Source of the DNA: Atopobium sp. oral taxon 416 | GTDB taxonomy: Bacteria > Actinomycetota > Coriobacteriia > Coriobacteriales > Atopobiaceae | Length of the DNA: 64,000 nucleotides | Reading direction: 5' to 3' | Assembly: GCF_018128285.1 (NCBI RefSeq) | Contig: NZ_CP072380.1 | Coordinates: forward strand, 434,001 to 498,000 | In this document: piece by piece, positions 1-9,492 of the stretch | How the letters are laid out: every line of letters starts with the position of its first letter | Position numbering within the stretch: the first letter of the stretch is position 1 | The notes under the pieces: model-generated | What the model was told of the DNA's origin: nothing | Seen by the model: only the letters and a program-made list of their open reading frames with translations | Database searches by the model: none | Made by a program: the position numbers and the translations under genes

Positions 1-1719
1 CTTCCATTTGCGCAGGCGCTACATATGACTCTCGGCAATGGATTGACCTGCAGCCAATTGGCTAGTGACGATGGAACCGTGAAGATCGACGGGCTCGCTA
101 GCTTCGCTCCTCAGCATAACCTGACTGCAAAGTTGCGTGCGTGTTTTGAACGGGCACACCACTATGAGCCCTCGCACAAGAGAACACCTCTATTGGAGCT
201 CAAGGGCGGCTGCGCCTGCTTTGGGAAGCAGCAGGTTCTCAACTCGATTGATCTCACGATCCACTCCAAGGAGATCCTCCTCGTAGCCGGAAGATCGGGA
301 AGCGGGAAGAGTACCCTCGCGCACTGCTGTGCAGGTGTACAACCCTTGTCATCCGGTCGCTGCACATTGAAGGGCCGGCCGGTACACGCCGGTGAGATTG
401 GCCTCAACTTCCAGCGGCCGCACTCACAGCTCTTCTGCGATATAGTTTCTGAAGATATAGGGTTTGGCCCCACCAATATAGGTATGTCCCCCGAGCGTGT
501 GTCTCAGGCGGTTCAGGACTCCTGTGAGAGTCTCTCTATCCCGTCCACGATGCTTCCCCGGCATCCCCTCACCCTTTCGGGCGGCTATCAGCGCCGTGTC
601 GCAATCGCCGGTGTGGTGGCGATGCAGCCTCCTGTCTACGTGTTCGATGAGCCGGGAGCCGGACTGGACGCGGCGGGAAAATCCCAGATCCATAGGCTGC
701 TCCACAGCCTTGCTCGACAAGGGGCGGGGATTCTTTTGGTCTCCCACGATCTAGATGAGTGGATCCCTGAGGCGGATCGGGTCGCACTCCTTGCACAGGG
801 TACGTTGGTAGGCTTGTATCCGGCGCATGAGGTTGTTCAGCGTCCGGAACTTCTACGGCAGGCGGGGCTCGCCGTGCCCCCTGAGCTTGCATTGTGTTCG
901 TATTTGGAGGGGCGTACAGTGCCGGCTGCTCCTGCGGCACAACCAGATGGAAAGCCTATAGTGTCAGGCCAGCTGTCTGCTCTTGAGCTTTGCGACGCTC
1001 GCATCAAAGCGCTTGCACTTATCCTGGTGACGGTGGCTACGTTTATGGCACAGGGACCAGTGGCCTTTGCGGCGCTCGCAGGAATCCTTGTTCTCGTCTG
1101 TGCACTGAGTCCGATCCATTCCTGCGATATCGCACACGGGGTCCGTCCCACCTTGATCATTCTGATCGTAGTGTTGCTGATCAACTCCCTCAGGTTTGAT
1201 AGGACGGGGGATCTGCAATTGGGGTATCTCTCGGCGAGCAGTATTGGGGCGCTGAGGGGCGCCTGTGCGGTTCTACGGATCGTTCTGATCGTCGGCTTTG
1301 CCCTCGTCGTAGCTTCGAGCACAACCCCTCCTGAGGGGGCTGACGGGGTAGCGCGGCTTCTACAGCCGCTGCGAAACCTCGAAGTTGCGGTTGACGATGT
1401 GAGCATGACGATGGCACTGGCGTTACGGTTTCTGCCGGTCAGCGCACACGAGTTTGCGCGAATCAAAGATGCGCAGGAGGCTCGGGCGCTTGATTTCAGT
1501 AAAGGAAACATCGCGGAGCGGTTGGGGCATTGGAACGCGGTTCTGGTGCCTGCGATCGTGGCACTCTTCCGGAGGTCGGACGAGGTAGCGCTTGCCCTCA
1601 ATGATCGGGCCTATGGGGCACATGCGCGGATTCCTGAGACAAAGCCGCTCGGTGTGCGTGACATTGCGCTTCTCGTGGTGAGTTGTGGTGTGGTAGTGAT
1701 AGCAGGAGGTGGGCTATAA
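1..1719 (+). CDS. Fused ECF transporter, ATPase (EcfA) plus transmembrane EcfT, 5' partial
   Basis: The reading frame is open to the window edge, so the 5' end is missing. Numbering from the Met at 25, residues 57-280 form an ABC ATPase: Walker A GRSGSGKST (89-97), a Q-loop (NFQRPHSQLF), the signature LSGGYQRR, Walker B VYVFDEPGAG and a switch His (LLVSHD). Residues about 325-560 are hydrophobic with the cytoplasmic EcfT helix (ALRFLPVSAHEFARIKDAQEARAL) and a later DRAYG motif. The first residues resemble the tail of another EcfA domain followed by a linker, so the whole gene is probably EcfA1-EcfA2-EcfT in one chain. Such modules energise vitamin or metal uptake together with an S component, which is not visible here. 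Fusion of all three parts is known in some Actinobacteria; the substrate cannot be told. truA follows directly. Confidence 0.88.
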   Translation, partial: LPFAQALHMTLGNGLTCSQLASDDGTVKIDGLASFAPQHNLTAKLRACFERAHHYEPSHKRTPLLELKGGCACFGKQQVLNSIDLTIHSKEILLVAGRSGSGKSTLAHCCAGVQPLSSGRCTLKGRPVHAGEIGLNFQRPHSQLFCDIVSEDIGFGPTNIGMSPERVSQAVQDSCESLSIPSTMLPRHPLTLSGGYQRRVAIAGVVAMQPPVYVFDEPGAGLDAAGKSQIHRLLHSLARQGAGILLVSHDLDEWIPEADRVALLAQGTLVGLYPAHEVVQRPELLRQAGLAVPPELALCSYLEGRTVPAAPAAQPDGKPIVSGQLSALELCDARIKALALILVTVATFMAQGPVAFAALAGILVLVCALSPIHSCDIAHGVRPTLIILIVVLLINSLRFDRTGDLQLGYLSASSIGALRGACAVLRIVLIVGFALVVASSTTPPEGADGVARLLQPLRNLEVAVDDVSMTMALALRFLPVSAHEFARIKDAQEARALDFSKGNIAERLGHWNAVLVPAIVALFRRSDEVALALNDRAYGAHARIPETKPLGVRDIALLVVSCGVVVIAGGGL

Positions 1720-1720
1720 C

Positions 1721-2536
1721 ATGCAGCCTGAGATGGATACAACATTGGTGTTGAAGATCGGATACCGCGGGGCCCAATTTGCGGGCTTTGCGGCGCAGCC
1801 AAACACAAGGACCGTGGCAGGGGAACTTGGCCGCGCCCTCAAGACCTTTCTGCGAAGGCCGGTCGAGCTCACTTGTGCCGGTAGGACGGATACCGGCGTC
1901 CATGCCCAGGCTCAGTATGTGAGCCTGCCGGTTACCGCACAGGAAGCGTGTATCAACGCCGGCCGCATTCAGCGTGCTCTGAATGCCCTCACCCCGGACG
2001 ATATCTCTATCCGTGGGGTCTTCCGGGCTTCAAAGGATTTCTCTGCCCGCTTTGAGGCGACCTCCCGCCACTATATTTACCGCATCGTGGCTGGGCAGGC
2101 GCGGCCGGTACTCTCATGGGACTATGCCTGGTGGTACCGTGGCGCGCTCGATCCGCTTGCAATGAACCAGGCCGCACAGGCACTGGTAGGGGAGCACGAC
2201 TTTGTCAGCTTCTGCAAGGTGGAGTCGGCGCAGCTCTTGCAGCAGGCGGGGCTCTCGACCTGCCGCAATATCCAGGAGGTCAAGGTCTACCGGACTCAGG
2301 AGACCGGAGAGAACCTGATCTGTGTATCGGTTAAGGGCAACGCCTTCCTCCACAATATGGTCCGCATCATCGTCGGCACCTTAGCCGAAGTGGGGCGGGG
2401 TCATCGGGATGTGAGCTGGGTGCAGAAAGCGCTGGCGGCCCGTGACCGGAAAGCTGCCGGCCCGACCGCACCGGCGAGGGGGCTGACCTTTGTGGACGTC
2501 ACCTATCCCAAGGGCGCACTCCTGCCCTGGGACTAG
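1721..2536 (+). CDS. truA: tRNA pseudouridine(38-40) synthase TruA
   Basis: TruA isomerises uridines 38-40 in the anticodon arm of many tRNAs. The product has 271 residues, the family's usual size. The catalytic aspartate lies in GRTDTGVHA (Asp57), and the family segments GNAFLHNMVRIIVGTL and RKAAGPTAPARGLTF are present near the C-terminus. The start at ATG 1721 is chosen because AGGAGGT at 1704-1710 stands 10 bases upstream; an in-frame GTG at 1709 overlaps that site and is less likely. The ECF gene stops at 1719, so the two are almost contiguous and probably cotranscribed. Confidence 0.96.
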   Translation: MQPEMDTTLVLKIGYRGAQFAGFAAQPNTRTVAGELGRALKTFLRRPVELTCAGRTDTGVHAQAQYVSLPVTAQEACINAGRIQRALNALTPDDISIRGVFRASKDFSARFEATSRHYIYRIVAGQARPVLSWDYAWWYRGALDPLAMNQAAQALVGEHDFVSFCKVESAQLLQQAGLSTCRNIQEVKVYRTQETGENLICVSVKGNAFLHNMVRIIVGTLAEVGRGHRDVSWVQKALAARDRKAAGPTAPARGLTFVDVTYPKGALLPWD

Positions 2537-2556
2537 AGGGCTGTGCTCCTTCTTTC

Positions 2557-3920
2557 GGCTCTTCGACATCTCTAGTGGATAGTGCATGCCAGCTGCCTCT
2601 GGGCCGAGAAGTTGAGTTTCCCAGTCTGAAGAAGATTATCGTCCTGAAGTATCCGGTGTTCTTGAAGCCCCTGGCGGCGCTCCTCGCTGACTGGACGAGG
2701 GAGTTGAGCCCTTTGAGGAACGAATTGGTGGATCTCTTCTTCCACCAGTTCAAGATCCCCTCACGCTCCTGCCTAAAGGTACCTGCCATCCTCTTGATCT
2801 TAGCTACGGCAGAGTGCATCGTCTACGAGCAGAGCCGGTCTGAGGCTTTGGTTGTAGATTTTCTGTCGGGGCAGCCATAGGTGTCCTGCATCGCTTTGCC
2901 GTCTGGCAGGCACGCGCCTCCCTGAGATGTGTCTTCGTGGGGTCGAGCTCCTCTCTCTTCGCAAGCTGGCACTCTGTGAGGCTCTCCTTTTTCTTCAGCT
3001 GCGAGCTGCCTTGTGCTTCTTCGCTGGCTCGCGCCTCTCCGCGCACCTCACAGGGTCTGTCGTCTTTGTGAAAAGCTGCCACCACATGGACGCTGTCCAG
3101 GATCTGGGCGGCCTGGGGCATCGCTGCCGCTACGCCGAGCGAGTATGCCTTTGCCATGTCGCGCATGACCTCTAAGCCCTTCGTCCTGTCCCCTGTATGC
3201 TCCTTAAGCTCATCTCAAAGCCTTCACACCGCTCCCTTGTCCTTTGCCTTCCGTGATGGCGTGGGTGCGCTGGCAGTCGAGGTCGGCCATGATGCTGATA
3301 CAGCTTTGGTCGCACCTTTTGGCGGTGTCGCCTGTACCCACACGCACGACTCTGGAATAGTCTGCTGCATCCCTTGCCTTCGATGTCGCCTTCCCAAGCA
3401 GTCTCCATATGCACGTAGGCTGTCTCGTGCAGAGGCCATGGCCACAACACTCATGACAAACGATCAGCTGGGCCTCAAAGAGCGCCGTGATGCGTCTTCG
3501 GGCACACCTTTCAGAGCATCCTTGCGGCAGGCACGCTGTCCTTAGGGGCACTCGGTACCGCGCAGTGCACGATGGTCTCGTATTGCCAGATGTCGAGATG
3601 CCACAAGGTCCTCTCGCGCGTCGTAGGTGCTATAGCGCCTGTGGCAGACAGGGCTCACCACTGCCTGGCCCTCCCAGTATGCGACCCTCACATGCAGGAT
3701 GCCCTGCGCTCATCTGCGCTTCTCAAATCAGACATCGAAGAGCTCCATTCGTCTCTAAGCCCCATGGGATCTCTTAGAGAGCCTTGTCAGCATACCTGCC
3801 TTAAGCATCTATATCGCACCTTAGGACCGAAGCCTTCCGCCGGCAAAATCCTTCCATCCGGGCGTCCTACGCTCAAGGGGATGCAGGAGTGCTACCCACC
3901 ATCAGTAGCGAGCTTCTTTT
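2557..3920 (-). mobile_element. Decayed ISL3-family insertion sequence (copy 1)
   Basis: Reverse-strand fragments read as an ISL3-type DDE transposase broken by several frameshifts. From 3551 to 3210 there is a piece with ISIMADLDCQRTHAITEGKG, from 3166 a piece with DMAKAYSLGVAAAMPQAAQILDSVHVV written across the catalytic core, and from 2819 the C-terminal GILNWWKKRSTNSFLKGLNSLVQ. The left end starts GGCTCTTCGACATC at 2557; the right end near 3920 carries a related inverted sequence (GCTACTGATGGTGG on the reverse strand). The N-terminal part (about 3490-3920) is repeated at 25345-25804. No intact reading frame remains. Confidence 0.8.
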
Positions 3921-4001
3921 CTAATGGCTGTATGGGGGCGTAACTCTGTGGTTCTCCTCTGCCTGAGGCATAGTGTCAAGTGCATGTGGGCATACATATA
4001 C

Positions 4002-4068
4002 ATTGTTTGTATCAGTGAACAATTTTCTTCGATCATGACGTGGCTGGTCGGGGCCAGCCACAGGAGGT
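4002..4068 (+). promoter_or_regulatory. Inverted repeat and RBS-adjacent hairpin upstream of the metal exporter
   Basis: Two symmetrical elements precede the gene at 4073. ATTGTT (4002-4007) and AACAAT (4018-4023) form an operator-like inverted repeat. GTGGCTGG (4040-4047) and CCAGCCAC (4054-4061) form an 8-bp hairpin with a 6-base loop that abuts the ribosome binding site AGGAGGT (4062-4068). A stem touching the RBS could tune translation. No known riboswitch class is recognised. Confidence 0.45.
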
Positions 4069-4072
4069 AGTT

Positions 4073-4996
4073 TTGGATCTCTTTGTGGACACATTGCTGG
4101 ACAGTCTGGGCGACACCCTCCAGCTCATCCCCTTCCTCTTCGTGACCTACTTTGCGATGGAGTGGTTAGAGCATGCGGCGGGCTCCAAAACGGAACAGGC
4201 GGTCAGTAATGCCGGGAAAGCAGGCCCTCTGATCGGATCGCTTCTGGGTGCGATCCCCCAGTGCGGGTTTTCAGCGATGGCGGCAACGCTCTATTCCGCC
4301 CGCATGGTTACGCTAGGCACCTTGGTTGCGGTGATCCTCTCGACGAGCGATGAGATGCTGCCGATCTTTGTGGCTGCCCAGCAGCCGCCTGCGCGCCTCT
4401 TGTCGATCATGGGCATTAAGATTGTCTGCGGTATTATCTTTGGCTTTGCAATCGATGGAATCATCCGCCTGATCTGTCGCGGAAAAGAGGGGGATGGATA
4501 CTTCCATATCCATGAGTTGTGCGAACGTGAGCATTGCGAGTGCGATGAGGAGAGCAGCGCTCAAGAGGGTACCGACGATCATCCGGCGCACAACAAGTGG
4601 TGGCGCATCACGCGCAGTGCCCTGATCCACACGGTGCGGATCTCGCTTTTCGTGTTGGTGATCACCTTCGCGTTCGGCCTCCTGATCGCGGCGATCGGCT
4701 CCGATACGGTGACGAGTATGGCTGCCTATCACCCGGTCCGTGCGGTATTCGCGACGGCGCTGATCGGTCTGATCCCGAACTGTGGAGCCTCGGTTGCGAT
4801 CACCGAGCTCTTCCTCGAGGGGTTGCTGCCCACCGGCTCAATGTTGGCCGGACTTTTGACGGCAGGCGGTGTCGGATTGTTGGTACTCTTCCGCACCAAT
4901 GAGCACGTGAAGGAGAATCTCGCAATCGTCCTTGCCATCTATCTGATTGGTGTGCTTGTGGGTTTGGCCTTTTCCGCTGCGGGTATTACACTTTGA
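4073..4996 (+). CDS. Putative heavy-metal/manganese exporter, ArsP_2-like multi-pass membrane protein
   Basis: A very hydrophobic protein of about 307 residues in two halves, each with a similar turn: GAIPQCGFSAMAATLYSARM near the N-terminus and GLIPNCGASVAITELFLEG near the C-terminus. This internal repeat with PQCG/PNCG is typical of the family annotated as putative 10-TM heavy-metal or manganese exporters. Between the halves is a polar, acidic loop rich in His and Cys (HIHELCEREHCECDEE), a plausible cytoplasmic metal-binding segment. The start is uncertain: TTG 4073 lies 4 bases after AGGAGGT (4062-4068), while in-frame GTG 4040 lies inside a hairpin without an RBS. The transported ion is not shown by the sequence. 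Confidence 0.75.
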   Translation: MDLFVDTLLDSLGDTLQLIPFLFVTYFAMEWLEHAAGSKTEQAVSNAGKAGPLIGSLLGAIPQCGFSAMAATLYSARMVTLGTLVAVILSTSDEMLPIFVAAQQPPARLLSIMGIKIVCGIIFGFAIDGIIRLICRGKEGDGYFHIHELCEREHCECDEESSAQEGTDDHPAHNKWWRITRSALIHTVRISLFVLVITFAFGLLIAAIGSDTVTSMAAYHPVRAVFATALIGLIPNCGASVAITELFLEGLLPTGSMLAGLLTAGGVGLLVLFRTNEHVKENLAIVLAIYLIGVLVGLAFSAAGITL

Positions 4997-5041
4997 TTGT
5001 TATTCTGACTCTGTTTCAACTGCGGCTCTAAGAGGGTACCT

Positions 5042-5779
5042 ATGCGACGAAGAGCAAGATTCGAAAGAACGGACGTCCCGACACCGAGCCCGAGACGCGA
5101 TGCGATCGCTGTCGCCGCAATCATCGTTGTCGCTATCGCTTCCATCCTTATTTTTTCGTATTGCTATACTCGCGCTGAGAGCTATGCGCACTTCAACAAT
5201 CCGAACCTGGAGGATGCCCGAGACAACCAACATACCCCGGATATCGCTGCGTTGAGCGCATCCGCTCGAAAGGTCGACGGGATTGATACCTACCTCGTGC
5301 TGACCCGTAGCGAAGATGGCAGCAGCCTTAAGTGGGCCAGCATCTTTGCCCTCAATACGAATAACGGGATGATGACAAGGGCAGAGCTGCCGGTCGATCT
5401 GGCGATCTCCACGAACAGCGGAACCACGACGCTTTCCGCGCTCTTCGCAAGCAACGGAGGCCCTGACTGTGTCGTACCGGTGAGCGATGTGGCCTCAATC
5501 AGGTTCACCCACATTATGGTTGTGAACCATAACTTCTGGGACCTGTTGAAGACCTACTGCAACACCCCGGAGGATCAGGCCCGCGAGATTGCAACCTCAC
5601 TGCGCGCCTCGATTACGACCGACCTCAGCAACCGCAGCGCCGACGATATGCTCTCGCAGTTCCACACGGGGGATGCAGGCGATGTGGCAGGTGTCTCCTA
5701 CACGACCGCGGAGGGAGCCAGCGGCTCCACGATCAACGCGCTTGAACTCAACGTAGCGCTTGGGGTCCTCACTGCATAG
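5042..5779 (+). CDS. Membrane-anchored extracytoplasmic protein, possibly LCP-like
   Basis: The 245-residue product begins with a basic segment, then one transmembrane helix (about 20-41), then an extracytoplasmic domain of about 200 residues. The pattern IDTYLVLTRSEDGSSLKWASIFALNTNNG is faintly like the opening of LytR-CpsA-Psr domains, which attach glycopolymers to the wall, but the conserved arginines of that family are not evident. The start ATG has AGAGGG 5 bases upstream. It sits 45 bp after the exporter gene and before three glycosyltransferases, which fits a role in surface polymer assembly. The function is not established. Confidence 0.7.
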   Translation: MRRRARFERTDVPTPSPRRDAIAVAAIIVVAIASILIFSYCYTRAESYAHFNNPNLEDARDNQHTPDIAALSASARKVDGIDTYLVLTRSEDGSSLKWASIFALNTNNGMMTRAELPVDLAISTNSGTTTLSALFASNGGPDCVVPVSDVASIRFTHIMVVNHNFWDLLKTYCNTPEDQAREIATSLRASITTDLSNRSADDMLSQFHTGDAGDVAGVSYTTAEGASGSTINALELNVALGVLTA

Positions 5780-5788
5780 GCACGACCG

Positions 5789-5816
5789 ACGGTTTCAAGA
5801 GAAGTGATGGAACCGT
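5789..5816 (+). terminator. Possible terminator hairpin
   Basis: ACGGTTTC (5789-5796) pairs with GGAACCGT (5809-5816), one pair being G-T. It lies 10 bases after the stop of the preceding gene. No clear T tract follows, so this may be only a transcript-end stabilising stem. Confidence 0.35.
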
Positions 5817-5976
5817 GTCCAATATTTGTAGGTGTCTTGTTAGTTCTGTTTGTAAATTATGGGAATGCCCACTCCTTTCAACACGTGTATAAAAAGCTGA
5901 TAGAGTAATGAAAATACAGCGCACAGTCTCTGTGCGCATGAGCCTTGTAATGTAGGGTGGAGGCTTCAGTAAGTTC

Positions 5977-7011
5977 ATGTCAGTCAGCGGGCGAAGCATA
6001 CCCAAGGTAAGTGTGATCGTGAGGGCGCACAATGCTGCCACAACACTGCCGCGCCTGTTGGACTGTCTTGCCGCTCAGACACTCGATAAGCTACAGATTA
6101 TGGTGATCGACGCCGCATCGACCGATGCGACCTTACGTGTCCTGTCCATGGCGCAGGAGCGGGATGTGACGCTGGAAGCTGCCCACATCGAGGCGGCCGA
6201 GTACCCCCATGCCTACAACCTAGGGATTGAACGGGCCCGGGGCACCTATCTCTTCTTTATGGACGGGTCGGATACCATGGCGAGAGGGACGCTCGAGCGC
6301 CTCTACACGCTGTGCGAGGACCACAACCTCGATCTGGCGATGGGATCTGTGGGTACCTCTGAGCGCAGCTTCTCCGGCCAGCTGAGTACGCGGGTCCTCT
6401 ACGATAGCAACGATCAGTTCCACCGGGATGCCTGGCGGTTCTTCGCCTTGGGATTGCTCCCGTATCCGGAAGGCAAACTGATGCGCCGCTCCTGTGTCAA
6501 ACAGGCCGGCTCCCTCTTCTCCTGTGATGGCGGGATGTCGTTCATGGTGAGCTTTCTGAAGGAAGCCTCAGGCGTCGCCTTCGATCCGCTCGCGATCTAC
6601 AACGCGAATACCCTCTGCGATCCGGTGGGCTGGGGTATCACCGACTGCATGGAGGATGGCAGTCAGGATATGCTCGATGAGCTCTTCGCCTCGTGGGGGC
6701 TCTCACAGGATGCGCAGACCCAGTCCATGCTTCAGAATCGCTATCTGGCCGGGTTGATCACCTCGATCATCCATACCTGCAGCCCCGCCTGTGAGCTTGA
6801 TGGGGCGCAGAAGCGCGCCCACATTGAGAAAGCGATTATGGATGATCGCACGCAGAAGGTCGCCCATGGGGACCGCTCGCTCAGGAGCCTGATCGCTCGG
6901 ATGATGCTGGCGGCCATCCGCCGCAAGGATGTGACGATGACGATGAAGGAGGGGGAGCTCTTCTCCTGGCTCACCCGTCGCTATCCCAACCTCAAGATGG
7001 ATCTCGTCTAG
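5977..7011 (+). CDS. Family 2 glycosyltransferase
   Basis: A 344-residue protein with an N-terminal GT-A fold: KVSVIVRAHNAATTLPRLLDCLAAQ, then MVIDAASTDAT, and FFMDGSDTM in place of the DXD metal site. The remainder is a variable acceptor domain without membrane helices. It probably transfers a sugar from a nucleotide-sugar donor to a surface glycan at the inner face of the membrane. The proposed ATG has GGAGG 13 bases upstream, a rather long spacing. It converges with the next glycosyltransferase, the two stops being only about 12 bp apart. Confidence 0.85.
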   Translation: MSVSGRSIPKVSVIVRAHNAATTLPRLLDCLAAQTLDKLQIMVIDAASTDATLRVLSMAQERDVTLEAAHIEAAEYPHAYNLGIERARGTYLFFMDGSDTMARGTLERLYTLCEDHNLDLAMGSVGTSERSFSGQLSTRVLYDSNDQFHRDAWRFFALGLLPYPEGKLMRRSCVKQAGSLFSCDGGMSFMVSFLKEASGVAFDPLAIYNANTLCDPVGWGITDCMEDGSQDMLDELFASWGLSQDAQTQSMLQNRYLAGLITSIIHTCSPACELDGAQKRAHIEKAIMDDRTQKVAHGDRSLRSLIARMMLAAIRRKDVTMTMKEGELFSWLTRRYPNLKMDLV

Positions 7012-7023
7012 ATTTTCCTTCCG

Positions 7024-8136
7024 TTACCGTTTGTCGTTCTCAGAAGCCTTAGAATCACGCTGATTCGGGGCGTGGCGCAGTGCGCCGAACGTAAAGCGGG
7101 GCCCGTCGGTCACGAGCCGATAGGCGGTTTCGCTCATCACATGGGGCAGGTAGCTCAGATCAGAGATATTGGGAGCTTCGATTCCCACGATCGCGCAGTA
7201 TCTGCGCTTGGCCCCTGGGGCAATGATTGAACTATTGAGGACAATCTCAGAATCCAACCTTCTATAGCAACGCTCGATTGCGTCGTAGAGCCCAGGGTAG
7301 GTAAGCCCTGCTGCGTTGACTGAAAGCTGCGCATAGTTGAGGGCGCGTACCGTGAGCGCCTCCTGTACTTTTGATTCATGGATTTTGAGCCGATCCGCCA
7401 CGTCGAGCATATCTTCGATGCGCTCCATCGGCATGAGCGGATGCTTGCGCAGCTGTGCCTGCGCCTGCTGCGCGCTGTTCTCGTGGTAGCGGTAGTAAGG
7501 CTTGTCCACATAGGCGATGCGATCGGTCTGACAGAGGGTCTCAATCAGGAAGGGGTTGTCTGACCAACCTGCACCGGGGATGGGGAGGAAGCGGATGTGT
7601 TTCTCCTCAATCCAGTCCCTGCGGTAGAGCGCCGACCAGATCGCGGGGTGGTGGAGCAAAAACTCCTGCGCCTCAGTGATTGCGAAGGGTTGCTGCAGGG
7701 GATGGATCCGATGGTAGTACGCGCAGGGGATCCGCATCGGCTTGCCGCCGTTCTCACCCTCAAAGAGGCGCCAGTAGGCTGCTTTGATAACGTCGACGGG
7801 CTTCGGGAAGGTATCCGCGAAGGCCAGCAGGTCCGAAAAGAAGTCAGGCTCCACACTGTCATCCGGCTCTAAGATCGCCAGGTAGTCGCCGGTGGCCTGC
7901 TCAAAGCCTAAGTTACAGGTTGCGCCGTAGCCTGAGTTCGGTCTGTCGATCACGCGGATGCGGGGGTCCCGGTCGGCCTGCGCCTGCAGGTGCGCCAAGG
8001 TCTGATCGGTGGAGCCGTCGTTGAGCGCTAGGATCTCGAGGTCGGAGAAGCTCTGATCCTTAAGCGATTGGAGCGCCACATCGACCGTTTGTTCGACATT
8101 CATGCAGGGAACAATGACCGATACCTTGTGTTTCAT
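7024..8136 (-). CDS. Family 2 glycosyltransferase
   Basis: A classic GT2 N-terminus: KVSVIVPCMNVEQTVDVALQSLKDQSF, ILALNDGSTDQTL, and AILEPDDSVEPDFF with the metal-binding aspartates. There are about 370 residues in total. The start is set at ATG 8136 because GAGGG lies 5 bases upstream and the GT2 core begins immediately. A longer frame up to 8235 would add residues without family similarity. The gene runs against its neighbour at 5977-7011. It probably takes part in the same wall or exopolysaccharide pathway; donor and acceptor are unknown. Confidence 0.88.
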   Translation of the reverse strand: MKHKVSVIVPCMNVEQTVDVALQSLKDQSFSDLEILALNDGSTDQTLAHLQAQADRDPRIRVIDRPNSGYGATCNLGFEQATGDYLAILEPDDSVEPDFFSDLLAFADTFPKPVDVIKAAYWRLFEGENGGKPMRIPCAYYHRIHPLQQPFAITEAQEFLLHHPAIWSALYRRDWIEEKHIRFLPIPGAGWSDNPFLIETLCQTDRIAYVDKPYYRYHENSAQQAQAQLRKHPLMPMERIEDMLDVADRLKIHESKVQEALTVRALNYAQLSVNAAGLTYPGLYDAIERCYRRLDSEIVLNSSIIAPGAKRRYCAIVGIEAPNISDLSYLPHVMSETAYRLVTDGPRFTFGALRHAPNQRDSKASENDKR

Positions 8137-8236
8137 AGCAACCCTCGCTGTGCTTGCGTGTTCTTGCATCGGTCTGTATGATACGCCAAGCCGATGCCCC
8201 CTCGTCTTGTCCGGGATATGGAGTATGCTTGGCATT

Positions 8237-8258
8237 CCCGTAAACTACAGTTTACGGG
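8237..8258. repeat. Perfect 10-bp-arm palindrome, probable IS605 end hairpin
   Basis: CCCGTAAACT and AGTTTACGGG are perfect inverted repeats separated by AC. The palindrome lies just beyond the C-terminal end of the tnpB remnant. Elements of the IS200/IS605 family carry subterminal hairpins recognised as single strands by their transposase, so this is the likely element end. The alternative is an operator for the glycosyltransferase starting at 8136. Confidence 0.6.
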
Positions 8259-8454
8259 ATTTTGGCGTGACCCATGTCTTAATCGACGTGAATTTGTAGA
8301 GGTATTGCCACAACACCTCTACACAGTTGCCGCTCTGCCGGCTTTTGTTTGTGTGCAATGTTTACGGCAGCGTTGATGTCTGCGCTTCACCAAGATACTA
8401 CCTTTGGGTTCGCTATAGGCCGCCTCAGATGCGCTTGTCTAAGAAAAGGTGTGC

Positions 8455-9160
8455 TTACTTGTCAGCGGGCTTGTATTCGATCCCCACCCATACAGGATGC
8501 TTTGGACGTGTAGGTCTCTTTCTGCTGTATGTATCGGTATGTAAGCTAGCGTTCGAGTAGCCTACAGGGAATCTGTATGAGCGCTTGATCATTCTTTCTG
8601 CCGTGGCTGCTCCCTGCTTGCATCCCATGTTGGATCCAACAATCAGGGTGTCTGTGTTCTTCTCTATGCACAGGTTGGTGATGGTGCGCGGCGCTTTGAG
8701 CGTGCAGTCTCGCACACGCCGACTCCCTTTGTCGGCTACCTGTCGGATCTTGCCTGTGTCTAGTCGGCTTTTCAGATACGCCAAGTGCCTGTTGCAATAG
8801 TGGTTAGCTGACTTGAGTTATCGCCTGCCAACTAAGCGCCCATGCTCTGGGGTGAGCCGTACGGCGAGATTGTCAGCTTCTATATCCACTCCCATAATAC
8901 AGCACTCATTCAAGCTAAGGGGCTGCTGGCTGTTTAGAGAGAATACCCTTGATATAGTGCCCATCCAAACGTTCGACATGGCCCGGATAGGTTTGTAGAA
9001 GCTACCTGCTTTTGGGCAGTCTCTACAACCCGTTCGTGGGAAGTATCAGCAAAAACACGCCGCCTTTTGCCCTGTAGTGTGAGATCAACACTTGAGAGTA
9101 GCTGTAGTCGCCACTCTTGCATCTTCTCAATAGTATAGGGGAAGCTTTCAAGCTATAGGC
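8455..9160 (-). pseudogene. TnpB (IS605 OrfB) remnant
   Basis: The segment 8898-8817 reads MGVDIEADNLAVRLTPEHG, matching the first catalytic Asp region of the RuvC-like nuclease. The segment 8784-8455 contains RQVADKGSRRVRDCTLKA and TDTLIVGSNMGCKQG, the central TnpB block that carries the second acidic site region in intact proteins. The pieces lie in different frames with stops between them. The zinc-finger region and most of the N-terminus are not recognisable. TnpB proteins are RNA-guided nucleases, but this copy cannot be active. Confidence 0.75.
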
Positions 9161-9492
9161 GACACCCTTTATCGTGTGTAGGGCCCCTTCGGCTTGCAAC
9201 ATCTTGTAGGTATCGTTGGTTTTGCACAGATGATAGTTGGTCTTTCAGCTGAAAAGCCCGCCTGCAATGAAGAGATGCTGCCTTGTTTGATACAAAGCCT
9301 TGCTGTAGAGGTTGTTCGCATATAGGCAAAGACATTTCAACCCGCGATAGTGGTTGGCGCTGAGATGGCAGCTGTAGTTGGTTTGCGCTCCATACTGCAC
9401 CCTTGTCTTACCTGCCTAAATATCGATAGCTTGCTGTATGCAATATATTCACTGACACCTAAGAGCAAGAAGTGCCACTTTAAACAATCACT

